Source: Deltaproteobacteria bacterium (lineage in GTDB: Bacteria > Myxococcota > Myxococcia > Myxococcales > 40CM-4-68-19). From it: a stretch of DNA of 64,000 nt. A model generated the notes under the pieces. That model was not told the DNA's origin, did no database searches, and was given only the letters and a program-made list of their open reading frames with translations. The position numbers were made by a program, and so were the translations under genes. How positions within the stretch are numbered: position 1 is the stretch's first letter; each line of letters starts with the position of its first letter. The stretch covers positions 1 to 64,000 of the forward strand of contig JANYKT010000106.1 of assembly GCA_025358085.1 (NCBI GenBank). Reading direction: 5' to 3'. Shown here piece after piece: positions 43,501 through 51,326 of the stretch.

Positions 43501-43664
43501 AACTCTTCGTCCTCCGCGACCGACGGCAGGATGCGCTTGATGGCGACGATCTTCTCGAAGCCCTCGACGCCGACCGTCTTGGCCTTGAAGACCTCGGCCA
43601 TTCCGCCGACGTTGATGCGCTCGAGCAGAAAGTACTTGCCGAACGGGGTCAGTCGCTCTGCCAC
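40569..43664 (-). CDS. Membrane Ser/Thr protein kinase with PEGA repeats
   Basis: A 1,031-residue eukaryotic-type kinase. The kinase domain (about 8-275) has a Gly-rich loop (INVGGMAEVF), catalytic K43 (VAIKR), HRDVSPQN with D149, DFG (167-169) and SPE (193-195). A long acidic, Pro-rich linker (about 310-730) leads to one membrane helix (about 735-757). Outside the membrane are three PEGA-like repeats (about 770-1015, for example LKVSTDPPDALLLLDG and LVVRSSPPGAQVFVDG), typical of myxobacterial kinases. The start is GTG 43664. It probably senses envelope signals and phosphorylates cytoplasmic targets, perhaps the AAA protein or thioesterase encoded downstream; that link is inference. Confidence 0.93.
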   Translation of the reverse strand: MAERLTPFGKYFLLERINVGGMAEVFKAKTVGVEGFEKIVAIKRILPSVAEDEEFIRMFIDEAKITSQLSHANLAQTFDLGKVNDSFYIAMEYVPGKDLRAAFERLKRRGERMPLGLCAYILARVCEGLDYAHRKRDLAGRDLHIVHRDVSPQNVILSYEGEVKLIDFGIAKAANKMTKTQAGILKGKFGYMSPEQVRGLPLDGRSDIFAAGIVLYELCTGERLFTGNSDYSVLEKVQQAKVTPPSALEPSIPLKLERVILKALAREPDDRYQQAADLSADLHRFLIESLPRPVTRDDIANFMRTLFPDDSAREAQAAMESTRPREQRLRPEAARPLERKPAPRIKDDEKTPSVFTPPAVLRKSLPPPLPASLTEGVDAFTDIEGAVLGGGDTDATFRGPSPAGAPRAEIIVRSRMQSQDLQDLVAPARGEAKTLPPPFFESPTRPMSMDELASAERRFLAGQQGAPSVHVTDESRPPGPPLGGPDEPTPVARPLSPRTGAAFEARWRPPPPISPAPPRPTQPPDREDAEEPELTATEPEATRPEATHPAAKLLEELLVPAAQPSRAAPEPVRPEPVRPELRARIGATTPPDANKPQPALAKEPDDAAEPAGPDDAQPKRRGARRRPLPQGKRHGARPMRLDAPSSDTLDADAPSADEPDAARALEATDAADAAKADGEKTPPRRKLDEEKTAVRPRPHPEFYGNRMALSKPTLVGDDPTFPEESTVSRHSLRTQWVRRAQLAAVALALAVAAWALFSPPRASGKRAAASAPGVASLKVSTDPPDALLLLDGAQVKGEHEARWSEPGLPAGVEHVLTARRIGFADQSMTVNLKAGEEKTVTLQLVAATGELVVRSSPPGAQVFVDGERKGVTPAYLPGLDAGHVHAVSLEKKCYRSWQVAVPAHAGRREVAATLAPAASACPGRRLEKIEGMPSPEVPGSGSEEGPATSLGFLSLGSRPAGYVIIDGVDIGRMTPLLWWPLKPGSHRVRVLAKGAGKELPIEIRSGETHSEIVELGVAPKIRHGARKRGRR

Positions 43665-44714
43665 GGGGCACGGAACCTAGCATGCGGGTGCGCATTGGTC
43701 GCGTGCTGGAATTGCCCGCGCGCAGCGCGTTGGAATTGCGAACATGAGCCGCGTGGCGCCAGCAAGGGCTGATCGCCGACTTCTGTGTGACGCTCACGCC
43801 TTGGCAAAGCACGGGGAAGGTCTGGGCTGGTTGCAGTTTGTACTCATGCAGGGATTGGACCCCAAAAGCGGGCCGGCAATGCCGGCGCTCGAGTTTGGCA
43901 GGTCGAAGCATTCGCGCTTCGGCATGCGCGCCGGCGTCCGGTGCCTGGCCCGGCCGCTGGCGGGTCCGTTACGCTACGCTCGGTTCAGCGAAGGAGAGGA
44001 AAGCCGAGTGGATGGAACGCGGCTTATCGGCCATCGACGGTCGCCTTCCACAGCAGGGTCCAACTTAGCTATGCAGCGCTCATGCATGGCTCGCATCGCC
44101 CTTCGCATTCAGGATTGGGCCGGCCATGAAGCAGTTCCTGAAAGGCCCTGGCTGGACCGTCATTGCGGCGGCCGCCTTCAGTGCCTGCAACGGCTTTGAT
44201 CGCGGGGCCAAGGGGCAGAGACGCAGCTCGATCAATTCAACGCCACGCAGGCGAAGGGATGAGTTCGGGGCTCTACTATTTCACTCCTCCCGTGGGCCTG
44301 CGGGTGGACGATCGCGCCCATCGTCGGCGCAACCGGCTTGTGCATTGCCGATGAGTTTCTCAAGCTCGCCCGCGATCCCGCGCAGGCGAAGAAACCGGGC
44401 GTCACGATACCTATCCAGTCACGCGCGCCGCCGGCTGCAGCGGGATCATGAGCGCGATCGTCGCCGCTGAACGGCGTCGTCACTGTGCAGCGCAGCAGCG
44501 AGCGGACCGGTAAAACCTCCAAGCCCGCTTCGACCGCGCCGCCACGCTGACTGAGCGAGGAGTTTCCCGAGCTGGCTGTGCCGCTTCCGCGCGTCTTCCG
44601 GTAGAGCCATTGCTCTAATCGCAGGGAGAAGTCCGGCAGGCTCTCTCTTTGTGGTGCTGACCAGACAAGTGCCGTAAGTCTCGCCTCGCTTCGAGCGGCG
44701 CTTAGGCCGTGCGC
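43665..44714. other. About 1 kb without an intact gene
   Basis: No intact coding region is supported. Rightward from ATG 44126 a lipoprotein-like start (MKQFLKGPGWTVIAAAAFSAC) runs about 30 codons before the frame becomes Arg-rich. More protein-like pieces then appear in the other plus frames (SSGLYYFTPPVGLRVD near 44262, then APIVGATGLCIADEFLKLA near 44310). This may be one decayed lipoprotein gene with two or more frameshifts, but I cannot join the pieces with confidence. The rest shows no clear repeats, RNA genes or terminators. Confidence 0.4.
44126..44470 (+). pseudogene. Possible decayed lipoprotein gene
   Basis: The N-terminus has a plausible lipoprotein signal ending FSAC. Sense-like residues then shift frame twice between about 44215 and 44310 (AETQLDQFNATQAKG, SSGLYYFTPPVGLRV, IVGATGLCIADEFLKL). 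No family was recognised and no intact version is known to me. Low confidence, because short stretches of open frame are common in DNA this rich in GC. Confidence 0.3.
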
Positions 44715-45341
44715 TCACGCCACTGGTGCCTGGAGAGTTGGCCAATAAGCCACCGGAAGCGGCCCCGCCCGGCTCCTCAACCAGCCCACTGAAAGCAGCC
44801 AAGTGCGCGGCGCGACCAGCGGTGTCTCCGATGCGCACGGGTCTGTCTGCGGCGCGCGCCCGGCACTGCCGTGGTGCAAGTGATTGTCGAGGACGTACCG
44901 CACCGCGCGGCGCACTTCCGCGGGCGTGCCGAGCGCGCGGGCGAAGTAGTGGTCAGCGAAGACTTTCCCCTTCCGGCCGGCTGCGCGATTCACTGCCCGC
45001 GCCACGCGCACGGCAAGTCCCTGCATGCCCCGCGCAAGCGCTTCTTTGTCCCGCGTCTCGAGCACGAGGTGAAGGTGGTTGCCTTGAATTGAATAGTGCA
45101 CGAGCCGAAAATTCTCGCGACAGCCGGCTGCCTGCAACGCCTGCCGCAGCTCTTGCATCACCGCTCGTTTGCGCAGTCCCGGGACGTCGGGCCGGGTGCG
45201 CAGGACCGCGTGCACCGGATGGCGCGCGAGGTGTTCAGGCCGCCGCCGGTGCGAGACCAGACGCAGCCCGTCTTTACGCTTGCGCCCGGCGCCCTTGCGG
45301 GACCCTCCCCAGGCAGGCAGCTCAAGTTGTCGAGGCTTCAT
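44715..45341 (-). CDS. REP-associated-type (Y1/HUH) transposase-like protein, copy 2
   Basis: A 208-residue protein, same length as the one at 20.3 kb and clearly homologous: HUH motif H89-L-H91 in SIQGNHLHLVLE, ARGMQGL, KVFADHYFARALGTPAEV, probable catalytic Y149 in RYVLDNHLHH, and RTWLLSVGWLR. Identity to copy 1 is moderate by eye, so it is not a recent duplicate. The start was set at ATG 45341 (MKPRQLELPAWGG); ten further codons upstream are open. Just ahead of the start lies ACTATCCCCAATC on its coding strand, which recalls the GGGGAC palindromes elsewhere in the window. It is surrounded by gene-poor DNA. Confidence 0.85.
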   Translation of the reverse strand: MKPRQLELPAWGGSRKGAGRKRKDGLRLVSHRRRPEHLARHPVHAVLRTRPDVPGLRKRAVMQELRQALQAAGCRENFRLVHYSIQGNHLHLVLETRDKEALARGMQGLAVRVARAVNRAAGRKGKVFADHYFARALGTPAEVRRAVRYVLDNHLHHGSAGRAPQTDPCASETPLVAPRTWLLSVGWLRSRAGPLPVAYWPTLQAPVA

Positions 45342-45991
45342 CTTGATTGGGGATAGTATGTCGAATCGCAAAAGATTTCAAGTCTGGATGCGGTTTTTCA
45401 CTACGGTTCGGAGGGTGTGGTCCTCACCTTCGCGCGTGCGGACCGGTGGACGTGCCACCCGGCTCTTCCTCCTGTGCAATGAATCGGGGCGTGCCGTCGG
45501 CTGGAGTCAACCGCAGGTGAAAAGCGCCGACGTTCGATGGCTACGCCGGACCTGTACTGACACCGCGGGCCCGCTGCGAGCCCGGTATTGGCCGCCCACG
45601 CGCTCGGCGCAACGCCGTCGTTTTCGGCAGGGCTCGCTTGCGGTGTGGCGAGGCTTTCGCCGCGACGCACGGACAGCGCGCTCGGCCATGTCGGCGAGGC
45701 GCCGCGCGCCGTGCAGGACGCGCTCGATCGTTCATCGTGTGGATTGGAAGCAGGGATCGGAAACGGAAACGCCGATGCTTAAGGCTCATTGAACATCTCC
45801 CGTGAAAGCGCGACTTCGGCGACGACATCGACGACCGTGCTTGAAGGCCCACCCTACGCGCTGGATGAAGCGGCGCAGGTGGCACGACGTCGATCGGCGG
45901 CGGCTGTGAAGTTCCTCTCGCGGGGAGGCTGCTCGCCATTTGGGAAAACGGGGCAGCCCGTGCAGAACAGCGCGGCGCAGAGGAGAAGCGG
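45342..45991. other. 650 bases without a supported gene
   Basis: Nothing convincing was found. Open frames on both strands are Arg-rich and lack motifs or ribosome binding sites. Together with 43665-44714 it makes a gene-poor flank on each side of transposase copy 2, unlike the tight packing elsewhere in the window. The left part should contain the transposase promoter. No hairpin-plus-T terminator was seen for the ABC permease operon that runs towards it. Confidence 0.45.
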
Positions 45992-47272
45992 TCAGGTCTC
46001 CGTGAGCGCGCGCGCCGGATCCAGGCGAGCCGCTGCGCGCGCTGGCAGAAACGCTCCCAGCAGCGCCGCCGCCAGGGCGACGCCGAGGCCGAGCAGGACG
46101 TGCCGCACTTCGAAGTGGAAGAACGTCTGCGGCTTGAAAGGAAAGTCGGGCAGGTGCGTGCGCGAGAGCCGATCGAGCACGAACGCCGCCAGCCGTGCGA
46201 GCAGGATCCCCGCCACGCCGCCCGCAAGACCGGTCACCGCGGCCTCGGCTAGCAGCACGGACGCCACGTCGCCGCGGGTCGCGCCGACCGCTCGCAGGAC
46301 GCCGATCTCGCGGCGCCGCTCGCGCACGCTGGCGTAGAAGGCCTGCATGGTGTTGACCGCAGCCAGCGCGGTGATCAGGCCCGCGAGCAGGCTGAGCGCC
46401 AACGTCAAAAGCTCCACCGCCGAGCCGATCTGCAGCGCGCGGTTGCGCTCGGTCTCATCGAGCTCGAGGCCCATCCGCCGGACCGCAGCGCCGATGGCGG
46501 GCATCCGCCCGGTCGTCTCGCCGCGCAGGAGCACGCTGGAGTAGCTCTCTGCGTCGGCGCCGAAGCGCGCGTTGATCCGCCGCACGGTAGCGAGCGGCAT
46601 CGAGACGCCGCCGAGCGTGGCACGGTCGGAGAAGCCCGCCAGCACGAGCGAGGTCTCCTGCAGATTGGGCATGGTCTTGCCGACCACGTAGCTGCGGCCG
46701 ACTTCGATGGGGAACTGGAACCCGACCAGCATGCTGTCGGTCAAATGGGGCAGCCCGCGTTGCGGCGCGAAGACCTTGTTGTACAGCTCGAGCAGGCGCC
46801 GGTTGATGATCACCGGGATGGGCTGGCCGTCTCCCTTGTCCTCGAACGAAATCCGCGCATCGGCGCCCACCAGTTCGGGGGGCAGGCCGGCGCCGATCAC
46901 CTCGAGGCCCATGTGGATCTCGCGGCCGAAGAAGAGCCTGTTGTAGCGGTTGACCGCGGGCACCCGCAGCGACATCTTCGGATACGCGTCGGTGACGCCG
47001 GGGATCTTGCGCAGCCGCGACAGCAATGCCTCGTCGAGCTTCGCGTCACCCAAAAGCGATCCGATGGCGAGCGAAGACGGCACCACCACCTCGACCTCGC
47101 GGGTGCTGACCGGGAAGACCTCGTGCACCACTGTCTCGAGCCCCCGGCCGAGCGCGAGGAAAAAGACGAGGCACCCGATGCCGAGCGCGACGCCGCTGGC
47201 GCTGACGGCGAGCGCGCCCAGCTCGCGCGTGAGATTTGCGCGCGCGAGGCGCCAGAGTTTACCGGGCCTCAT
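45992..47272 (-). CDS. ABC transporter permease (MacB/FtsX family)
   Basis: A 426-residue inner-membrane protein with the MacB/FtsX layout: one N-terminal helix (GALAVSASGVALGIGCLVFF), a large periplasmic domain (about 45-285), then three C-terminal helices with LLTLALSLLAGLITALAAV and the cytoplasmic coupling segment RERRREIGVLRAVGATRGDV. Such permeases extract lipoproteins or peptides from the membrane, or transmit force to the periplasm, rather than move solutes through the bilayer. It overlaps its ATPase gene by ATGA (47269-47272). Confidence 0.92.
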   Translation of the reverse strand: MRPGKLWRLARANLTRELGALAVSASGVALGIGCLVFFLALGRGLETVVHEVFPVSTREVEVVVPSSLAIGSLLGDAKLDEALLSRLRKIPGVTDAYPKMSLRVPAVNRYNRLFFGREIHMGLEVIGAGLPPELVGADARISFEDKGDGQPIPVIINRRLLELYNKVFAPQRGLPHLTDSMLVGFQFPIEVGRSYVVGKTMPNLQETSLVLAGFSDRATLGGVSMPLATVRRINARFGADAESYSSVLLRGETTGRMPAIGAAVRRMGLELDETERNRALQIGSAVELLTLALSLLAGLITALAAVNTMQAFYASVRERRREIGVLRAVGATRGDVASVLLAEAAVTGLAGGVAGILLARLAAFVLDRLSRTHLPDFPFKPQTFFHFEVRHVLLGLGVALAAALLGAFLPARAAARLDPARALTET

Positions 47273-48000
47273 CGCGACTCCTCCATGCCGGGGTCCGCGG
47301 TGATGGTGCCATCGCGCAGCAGCAGCACGCGCGAGGCGGCCCGCGACACGCGCGCCTCGTGGGTGACGACGATCAGCGTCATGCCGTCTTTGTGCAACTC
47401 GCGGAAGAGTTCGATGACGCCCGCGCCGGTCTGCGCATCGAGGTTGCCGGTAGGCTCGTCGGCGAGCAGCAGCGAAGGCCGGGCCAAGAGCGCGCGTGCG
47501 ATGGCAACGCGCTGCCGCTCACCGCCCGAGAGCGCCGCGGGCCGCGCGTTTGCCTTGTTGGCGAGTCCGACGCGAGCGAGTGCCTCGCGAGCGCGGCGGG
47601 CGGCGTCGGGAATGCCCTCGCCGAAAGAGTCGGGCAAGAGCGCATTCTCGAGCGCCGTCAGGCCTGGAAGCAGGTTGAAGGACTGGAAGACGAAGCCGAT
47701 GGAAGCCTGCCGCAGCAACGAAAGCCGCTTGTCGGTGAGCTCGCGCAGCGAGAGTCCCAGCACGCGCGCGTCGCCTTCGTAGTCGCGGTCGAGGCCGCCC
47801 AGGATGTGCAGCAGCGTGGACTTGCCGCTGCCGCTTTGGCCTTCGATCGCGACGAACTCGCCGCGGGAGACTTCCAGTGCGACGTCGCGGAACAGCTCCT
47901 GGGGCGCAAGGCCGGGCTCGCGCGGCGGGTAGTGCTTGCGCACCGAGCTCAGGGAGACTGCGGCGCTCGAGGACCGTTCGGGGCCGGGCAGCGCGCTCAC
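47269..48000 (-). CDS. ABC transporter ATP-binding protein (MacB/LolD type)
   Basis: A 243-residue ATPase with Walker A GQSGSGKST, Q-loop FVFQSFNLLPGLTALEN, signature LSGGERQRVAIARAL, Walker B LLLADEPTGNLD and the switch His in VVTHEARV. This is the LolD/MacB/FtsE subfamily, matching the permease downstream. It starts at GTG 48000, overlapping the lipoprotein stop as GTGA; the longer open frame upstream is antisense-like noise inside that gene. Confidence 0.94.
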   Translation of the reverse strand: MSALPGPERSSSAAVSLSSVRKHYPPREPGLAPQELFRDVALEVSRGEFVAIEGQSGSGKSTLLHILGGLDRDYEGDARVLGLSLRELTDKRLSLLRQASIGFVFQSFNLLPGLTALENALLPDSFGEGIPDAARRAREALARVGLANKANARPAALSGGERQRVAIARALLARPSLLLADEPTGNLDAQTGAGVIELFRELHKDGMTLIVVTHEARVSRAASRVLLLRDGTITADPGMEESR

Positions 48001-49592
48001 GGCGCCACAATCTGGATTTCGAGCCCGGCCGAGAGACCGTCCTTGCCCGGCAGCGCCGACAACAGGACGCGCAGCGGCCGCAGCGGTTCGATCACCTGCG
48101 ACACCAGCGAGCGCGCCATGTACGCCTGCGGGCCGCTGCCGTACGCGCTGTCGGGCAGCTTCTGCACCGAGCTCGCGAGCTTGCCGAGATCGAGCTCGAG
48201 CGCGGCACCCGTGTCGGTCCAGAGCGGCGAGGGGCTCGAAGGCTTCGGGGCGATGGCGCGGAGCTCGTCGGGCGCGATGCCTTCGCCGCCGAGGACGTAC
48301 GCGAGACCGTCGGTGCGGATGCCGAAGCGCACGCCACGCAGGCCGGGGCCGTAGGTGATCTGAAAGTCGTCGCCCTTGCGGTCGACGTGCGCGCCCAGCG
48401 CCGGAAGCTTCAGGGCCAGCTGCTCCAGCGCTTTGAGCGCGCGCGGCCGGTCGGCAGTGCGCGCCAGCGCAACCAGCTGCACGGTGTCGAACGGACTCTT
48501 GCGGCCGAAGTCGAGGCCGTAGTCGATGGCCGCGCCCACGTTGATGGCTTTCGCCGCGCCGAGCGACAGCGCCGCCCCTGGCTGCAGCGAGGCGACGAAG
48601 TCGGCATCGGCGCCATCGAGGTGCGCGCGCACCGCGTGCAGCGAGGGGATCTGGTCCAGCTGCCGCAACAGCTCCGCGGGCGCGAGGCCGAGCCGGATCT
48701 TCATCGGCGCGTCGGCCGGGAGCAGCTCGACGAGAGAGGCGCCGCCACCTGGAAGCGCGGCGAGAAGCCGGTCCTGCTGCGGCGCGGGGAGCTCGGCGAA
48801 GAGTCGGATGACCACCGAGGCCGCCCCTCCCCCAGCGGACGCGGCCTGCGCGGTGCTCGAAAGCCCGAGCCCGACATCGCCCGGCAACGGCCGCTCGATG
48901 AAGCGCTTGGGAAGCTCGCTGCCGGCGGGCGCGAAGAAGATGAAATCCTGCGTGCCCAGACGCTCGCGCGCGGTCTTCAGGCGCGGGTCCTGCGCGAGGC
49001 CGTCCGGACTTTTCCGTGCCGCCGCCGCGGCGATCTCGGCCCCCGGATCGACGCCGCGCGCGACCACTCCGTAGCCGCGCACGATCGCGACCGCGAGCTT
49101 CTGGCGGGCCTCCGCGTCGCGTGCGTAGACCGCCACCCGCAGATTGCCGCGCGCCTCGTCGGTGCGCAGCGCGTACCCAGCGCGTTCCCGCGCCAGGCGG
49201 TCGAAGGTGCTGAGAAACAATTCGGGCTTGCTCAGCGGCAGCGCCGCTACCCACGCGGGCGGCGCGGTCAGCGCCACCGCCGCGCCGCGGTCAGGATCGA
49301 GCCCCGCGGCAAGCTGTCCCTCGCGAGTGAAGAGGTCGAAGCCCAGCTGCCCCGCGAGCTGCCGGCGCGCATCCGCGAGCTGCTCGCCCGCGGGAAGTGT
49401 CCCCGCTCGATCGAGCAGTGACGCGAGGTGCTGCGCAACCGTGACGAGGGGTGCAGTGACCACCGCTCCCGCCACCTGGACCGGCAGGAGTTCTTCAGCG
49501 GTGGCCGCGCTTTTCTCACCCGCACAGCGCGAGCAGGAGGCGGTGACAAAGGCCAGAAAAACCAGCAGCGCCGCGCGGCGACTATGCATCAC
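47997..49592 (-). CDS. Lipoprotein of the PspA-ABC operon
   Basis: A 531-residue lipoprotein (signal AALLVFLAFVTASC, lipid Cys near residue 20). The mature protein is rich in Ala and Leu with alternating strand/helix pattern and phrases such as VALTAPPAWVAALP, LFLSTFDRLARE and GLAYVLGGEGIAP. It resembles the DUF3352-like periplasmic proteins, but I am not sure of the family. It overlaps the ABC ATPase gene as GTGA, so it probably acts with the transporter, perhaps as its periplasmic substrate binder or cargo. ATG 49592 or 49589 starts it. Confidence 0.75.
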   Translation of the reverse strand: MMHSRRAALLVFLAFVTASCSRCAGEKSAATAEELLPVQVAGAVVTAPLVTVAQHLASLLDRAGTLPAGEQLADARRQLAGQLGFDLFTREGQLAAGLDPDRGAAVALTAPPAWVAALPLSKPELFLSTFDRLARERAGYALRTDEARGNLRVAVYARDAEARQKLAVAIVRGYGVVARGVDPGAEIAAAAARKSPDGLAQDPRLKTARERLGTQDFIFFAPAGSELPKRFIERPLPGDVGLGLSSTAQAASAGGGAASVVIRLFAELPAPQQDRLLAALPGGGASLVELLPADAPMKIRLGLAPAELLRQLDQIPSLHAVRAHLDGADADFVASLQPGAALSLGAAKAINVGAAIDYGLDFGRKSPFDTVQLVALARTADRPRALKALEQLALKLPALGAHVDRKGDDFQITYGPGLRGVRFGIRTDGLAYVLGGEGIAPDELRAIAPKPSSPSPLWTDTGAALELDLGKLASSVQKLPDSAYGSGPQAYMARSLVSQVIEPLRPLRVLLSALPGKDGLSAGLEIQIVAP

Positions 49593-49602
49593 GGGTCGCT
49601 TT

Positions 49603-49803
49603 CTACCGCCCCCGCCGCGAGCGGATCATGCGCTGGAAGCGCGGGTTCTTGCTGATCGACCACAGGTAGACGCCTTCGAGCGCCAGAACCCCCAGCAGGA
49701 GCGGCCCATGGAACGGCAGCGTCACGGCCACCACCACGCCGATCCCGACGCCGAGCAGGTTCTGCGGCATCTTGAAGGCATCTTTGACGTACGAATCGGC
49801 CAT
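49603..49803 (-). CDS. Small two-helix membrane protein
   Basis: A 66-residue protein with two predicted membrane segments, LLGVGIGVVVAVTLPF (about 16-31) and LLLGVLALEGVYLW (about 35-48), and a strongly basic end. It fills the nine- and ten-base gaps between the PspA gene and the lipoprotein gene, so it is part of the same operon. A small membrane partner next to PspA is reminiscent of PspB/PspC-like anchors in function, though it shares no recognisable sequence with them. Confidence 0.7.
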   Translation of the reverse strand: MADSYVKDAFKMPQNLLGVGIGVVVAVTLPFHGPLLLGVLALEGVYLWSISKNPRFQRMIRSRRGR

Positions 49804-49812
49804 GGCTGACGC

Positions 49813-50541
49813 CTACTGGACGCCGACCTTCTTGCCCAGCGTCTTGTCCCCGCCAGAGGTGTCCGGCGCCGCCGCATCGGTCATGCCCATCTCCTGCTTG
49901 AACTGTTTGACGAGCTCGTTGGCGCGCAGCTTTTCGGCCTCCTGCTCGATGTTGATGCCGGCCGTGTCGACGTTCGACAGCGCCATATCCATGCGCGCCT
50001 CGTTGACGGCGGTCTGCTCCTGGATCTTCGAGAGCATCTCGTCATGGGTCGAGTCGATTCCGGCGACCTGGAAGCTCTCCATGGCGTCGGCGACCTTGCT
50101 CTGCCACTTGCTGCGGCGCGCGTCGCGCAGGGCCTGCATGGCCTCGTTGGTCTTCTTGTCCTTCTCGCGCATGAAGGCCTGCTTTACCTGCATGGCCTTG
50201 TCGAACGCGGCACGCGCTCCGGTCAGCTGCTGCTCGTTGCGCAGGAGCGCGCCCTTGGTGACCTGCAGCTGCTGCGCGTAGGTGCCCGCGATGTCCTCCC
50301 GGTTGGCCTGGATGGCCGCCTTCACCTTGGCGGTCAGCTCCATCGAGTCGTTCTTGTACTTCTGGTTTTCCTTCTCCAGCAGCGTCACGTTCGCCTTCAC
50401 CATGGCGATGGACTCGTTCATCTTCGGGACCTGATCGTTCAGGTCGCGGATGTTCTGCTCGAGGATGAGCTCAGGGTCCTCGGCCGAAGCGATCATCCAG
50501 CCGAACATCGAACGAAACACGCGCCGCATCCGCTGCCACAT
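49813..50541 (-). CDS. pspA: PspA/IM30 family protein
   Basis: A 242-residue, almost entirely helical protein. The start MWQRMRRVFRSMFGWMIASAEDPELILEQ is shortened here to its hallmark: an amphipathic N-terminal helix, then a DPE motif and long coiled coils (about 30-215) with the usual Met/Gln/Lys heptads. PspA proteins form rods and scaffolds that repair or shape the inner membrane under stress. The start was set at ATG 50541, with AGAGG six bases upstream. It heads a five-gene leftward operon with an ABC exporter, a less usual partner. Confidence 0.86.
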   Translation of the reverse strand: MWQRMRRVFRSMFGWMIASAEDPELILEQNIRDLNDQVPKMNESIAMVKANVTLLEKENQKYKNDSMELTAKVKAAIQANREDIAGTYAQQLQVTKGALLRNEQQLTGARAAFDKAMQVKQAFMREKDKKTNEAMQALRDARRSKWQSKVADAMESFQVAGIDSTHDEMLSKIQEQTAVNEARMDMALSNVDTAGINIEQEAEKLRANELVKQFKQEMGMTDAAAPDTSGGDKTLGKKVGVQ

Positions 50542-50632
50542 TGAGGACCTCTGAAAGCCGGGAGCCAAAAAAGTCGGCCACCATAAACACAGCTTGTGGA
50601 GAGGTGCAAGGACGCGGTAAAGGGCCGCGCGC

Positions 50633-51283
50633 ATGGAGTTTGGCTGTGCTTTACCGGGCGAAATCCTGCCCGATTGGACCCGCGAGTTCGGGCGGGCAGC
50701 GCCCATCGAGTTGGAGATCGGACCGGGCCACGGCGGCTTCGCGCTTGGCCACGCGCTCGCTCATCCGGAGCGCGAGCTGGTGGTGATCGAGACGCGGCGA
50801 AGCGACTGCGAGCTCATCCGCGCCCGCGCCGCCGCGAAGGCGTTGACCAACCTGGTTGTCCTGCATGGCGATGCCAAGCTGCTGCTACCGCACTGCTTCG
50901 CGCCCGGCACGCTGCAGGGCGTGCACGTTCAATTCCCCGACCCGTGGTGGAAGAAGCGCCACCACAAGCGGCGGATGGTGGACGCCGGCCTCGCGCGCCT
51001 GCTGCGGCGCCTGCTTTCTTCCGGTGGCACAGTCGACTTTCGGACCGACGTCCCGGCTTACGCGCGCGAGGCGATCGCCACCTGGGAAGAGGCGGGCTTC
51101 GTCAACCTCGACGGCACAGGGATGCTCTGGGGGGCCGCGCCGGAGGTGCTGTCGACCCGCGAGCGCCGCTACTCCGTGACCGGCCAGCCGGTCTTCCGCG
51201 CGCGCTTCGAAAACCCGCCGGGCGAGCCGCCGCCGCTCGCGCAGCGCACCGGCCGCGAGTGGATGGACGTGCGGCGCAAGTGA
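50633..51283 (+). CDS. trmB: tRNA (guanine-N7-)-methyltransferase
   Basis: A 216-residue SAM-dependent methyltransferase that makes m7G46 in tRNA. The SAM loop is EIGPGHGGFALGHA (28-41), and the family signature FPDPWWKKRHHKRR is at 101-114. HGDA near 78-81 contacts SAM. Length is normal. It is divergent from the pspA operon. Confidence 0.95.
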   Translation: MEFGCALPGEILPDWTREFGRAAPIELEIGPGHGGFALGHALAHPERELVVIETRRSDCELIRARAAAKALTNLVVLHGDAKLLLPHCFAPGTLQGVHVQFPDPWWKKRHHKRRMVDAGLARLLRRLLSSGGTVDFRTDVPAYAREAIATWEEAGFVNLDGTGMLWGAAPEVLSTRERRYSVTGQPVFRARFENPPGEPPPLAQRTGREWMDVRRK

Positions 51284-51326
51284 CGAAGAACTTGGGTGGT
51301 GCTTGCCGGGCTGACAGCAGCGCGGT

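Noticed and set aside
43940-44060. Possible tRNA or small RNA in the gene-poor region
   Set aside because: Some short stems exist, but no cloverleaf with a T-loop sequence could be drawn.
47269-49254. A 661-codon version of the ABC ATPase
   Set aside because: The first 418 codons lie over the lipoprotein gene in another frame and are Arg-rich; the GTG at 48000 gives a normal 243-residue ATPase.
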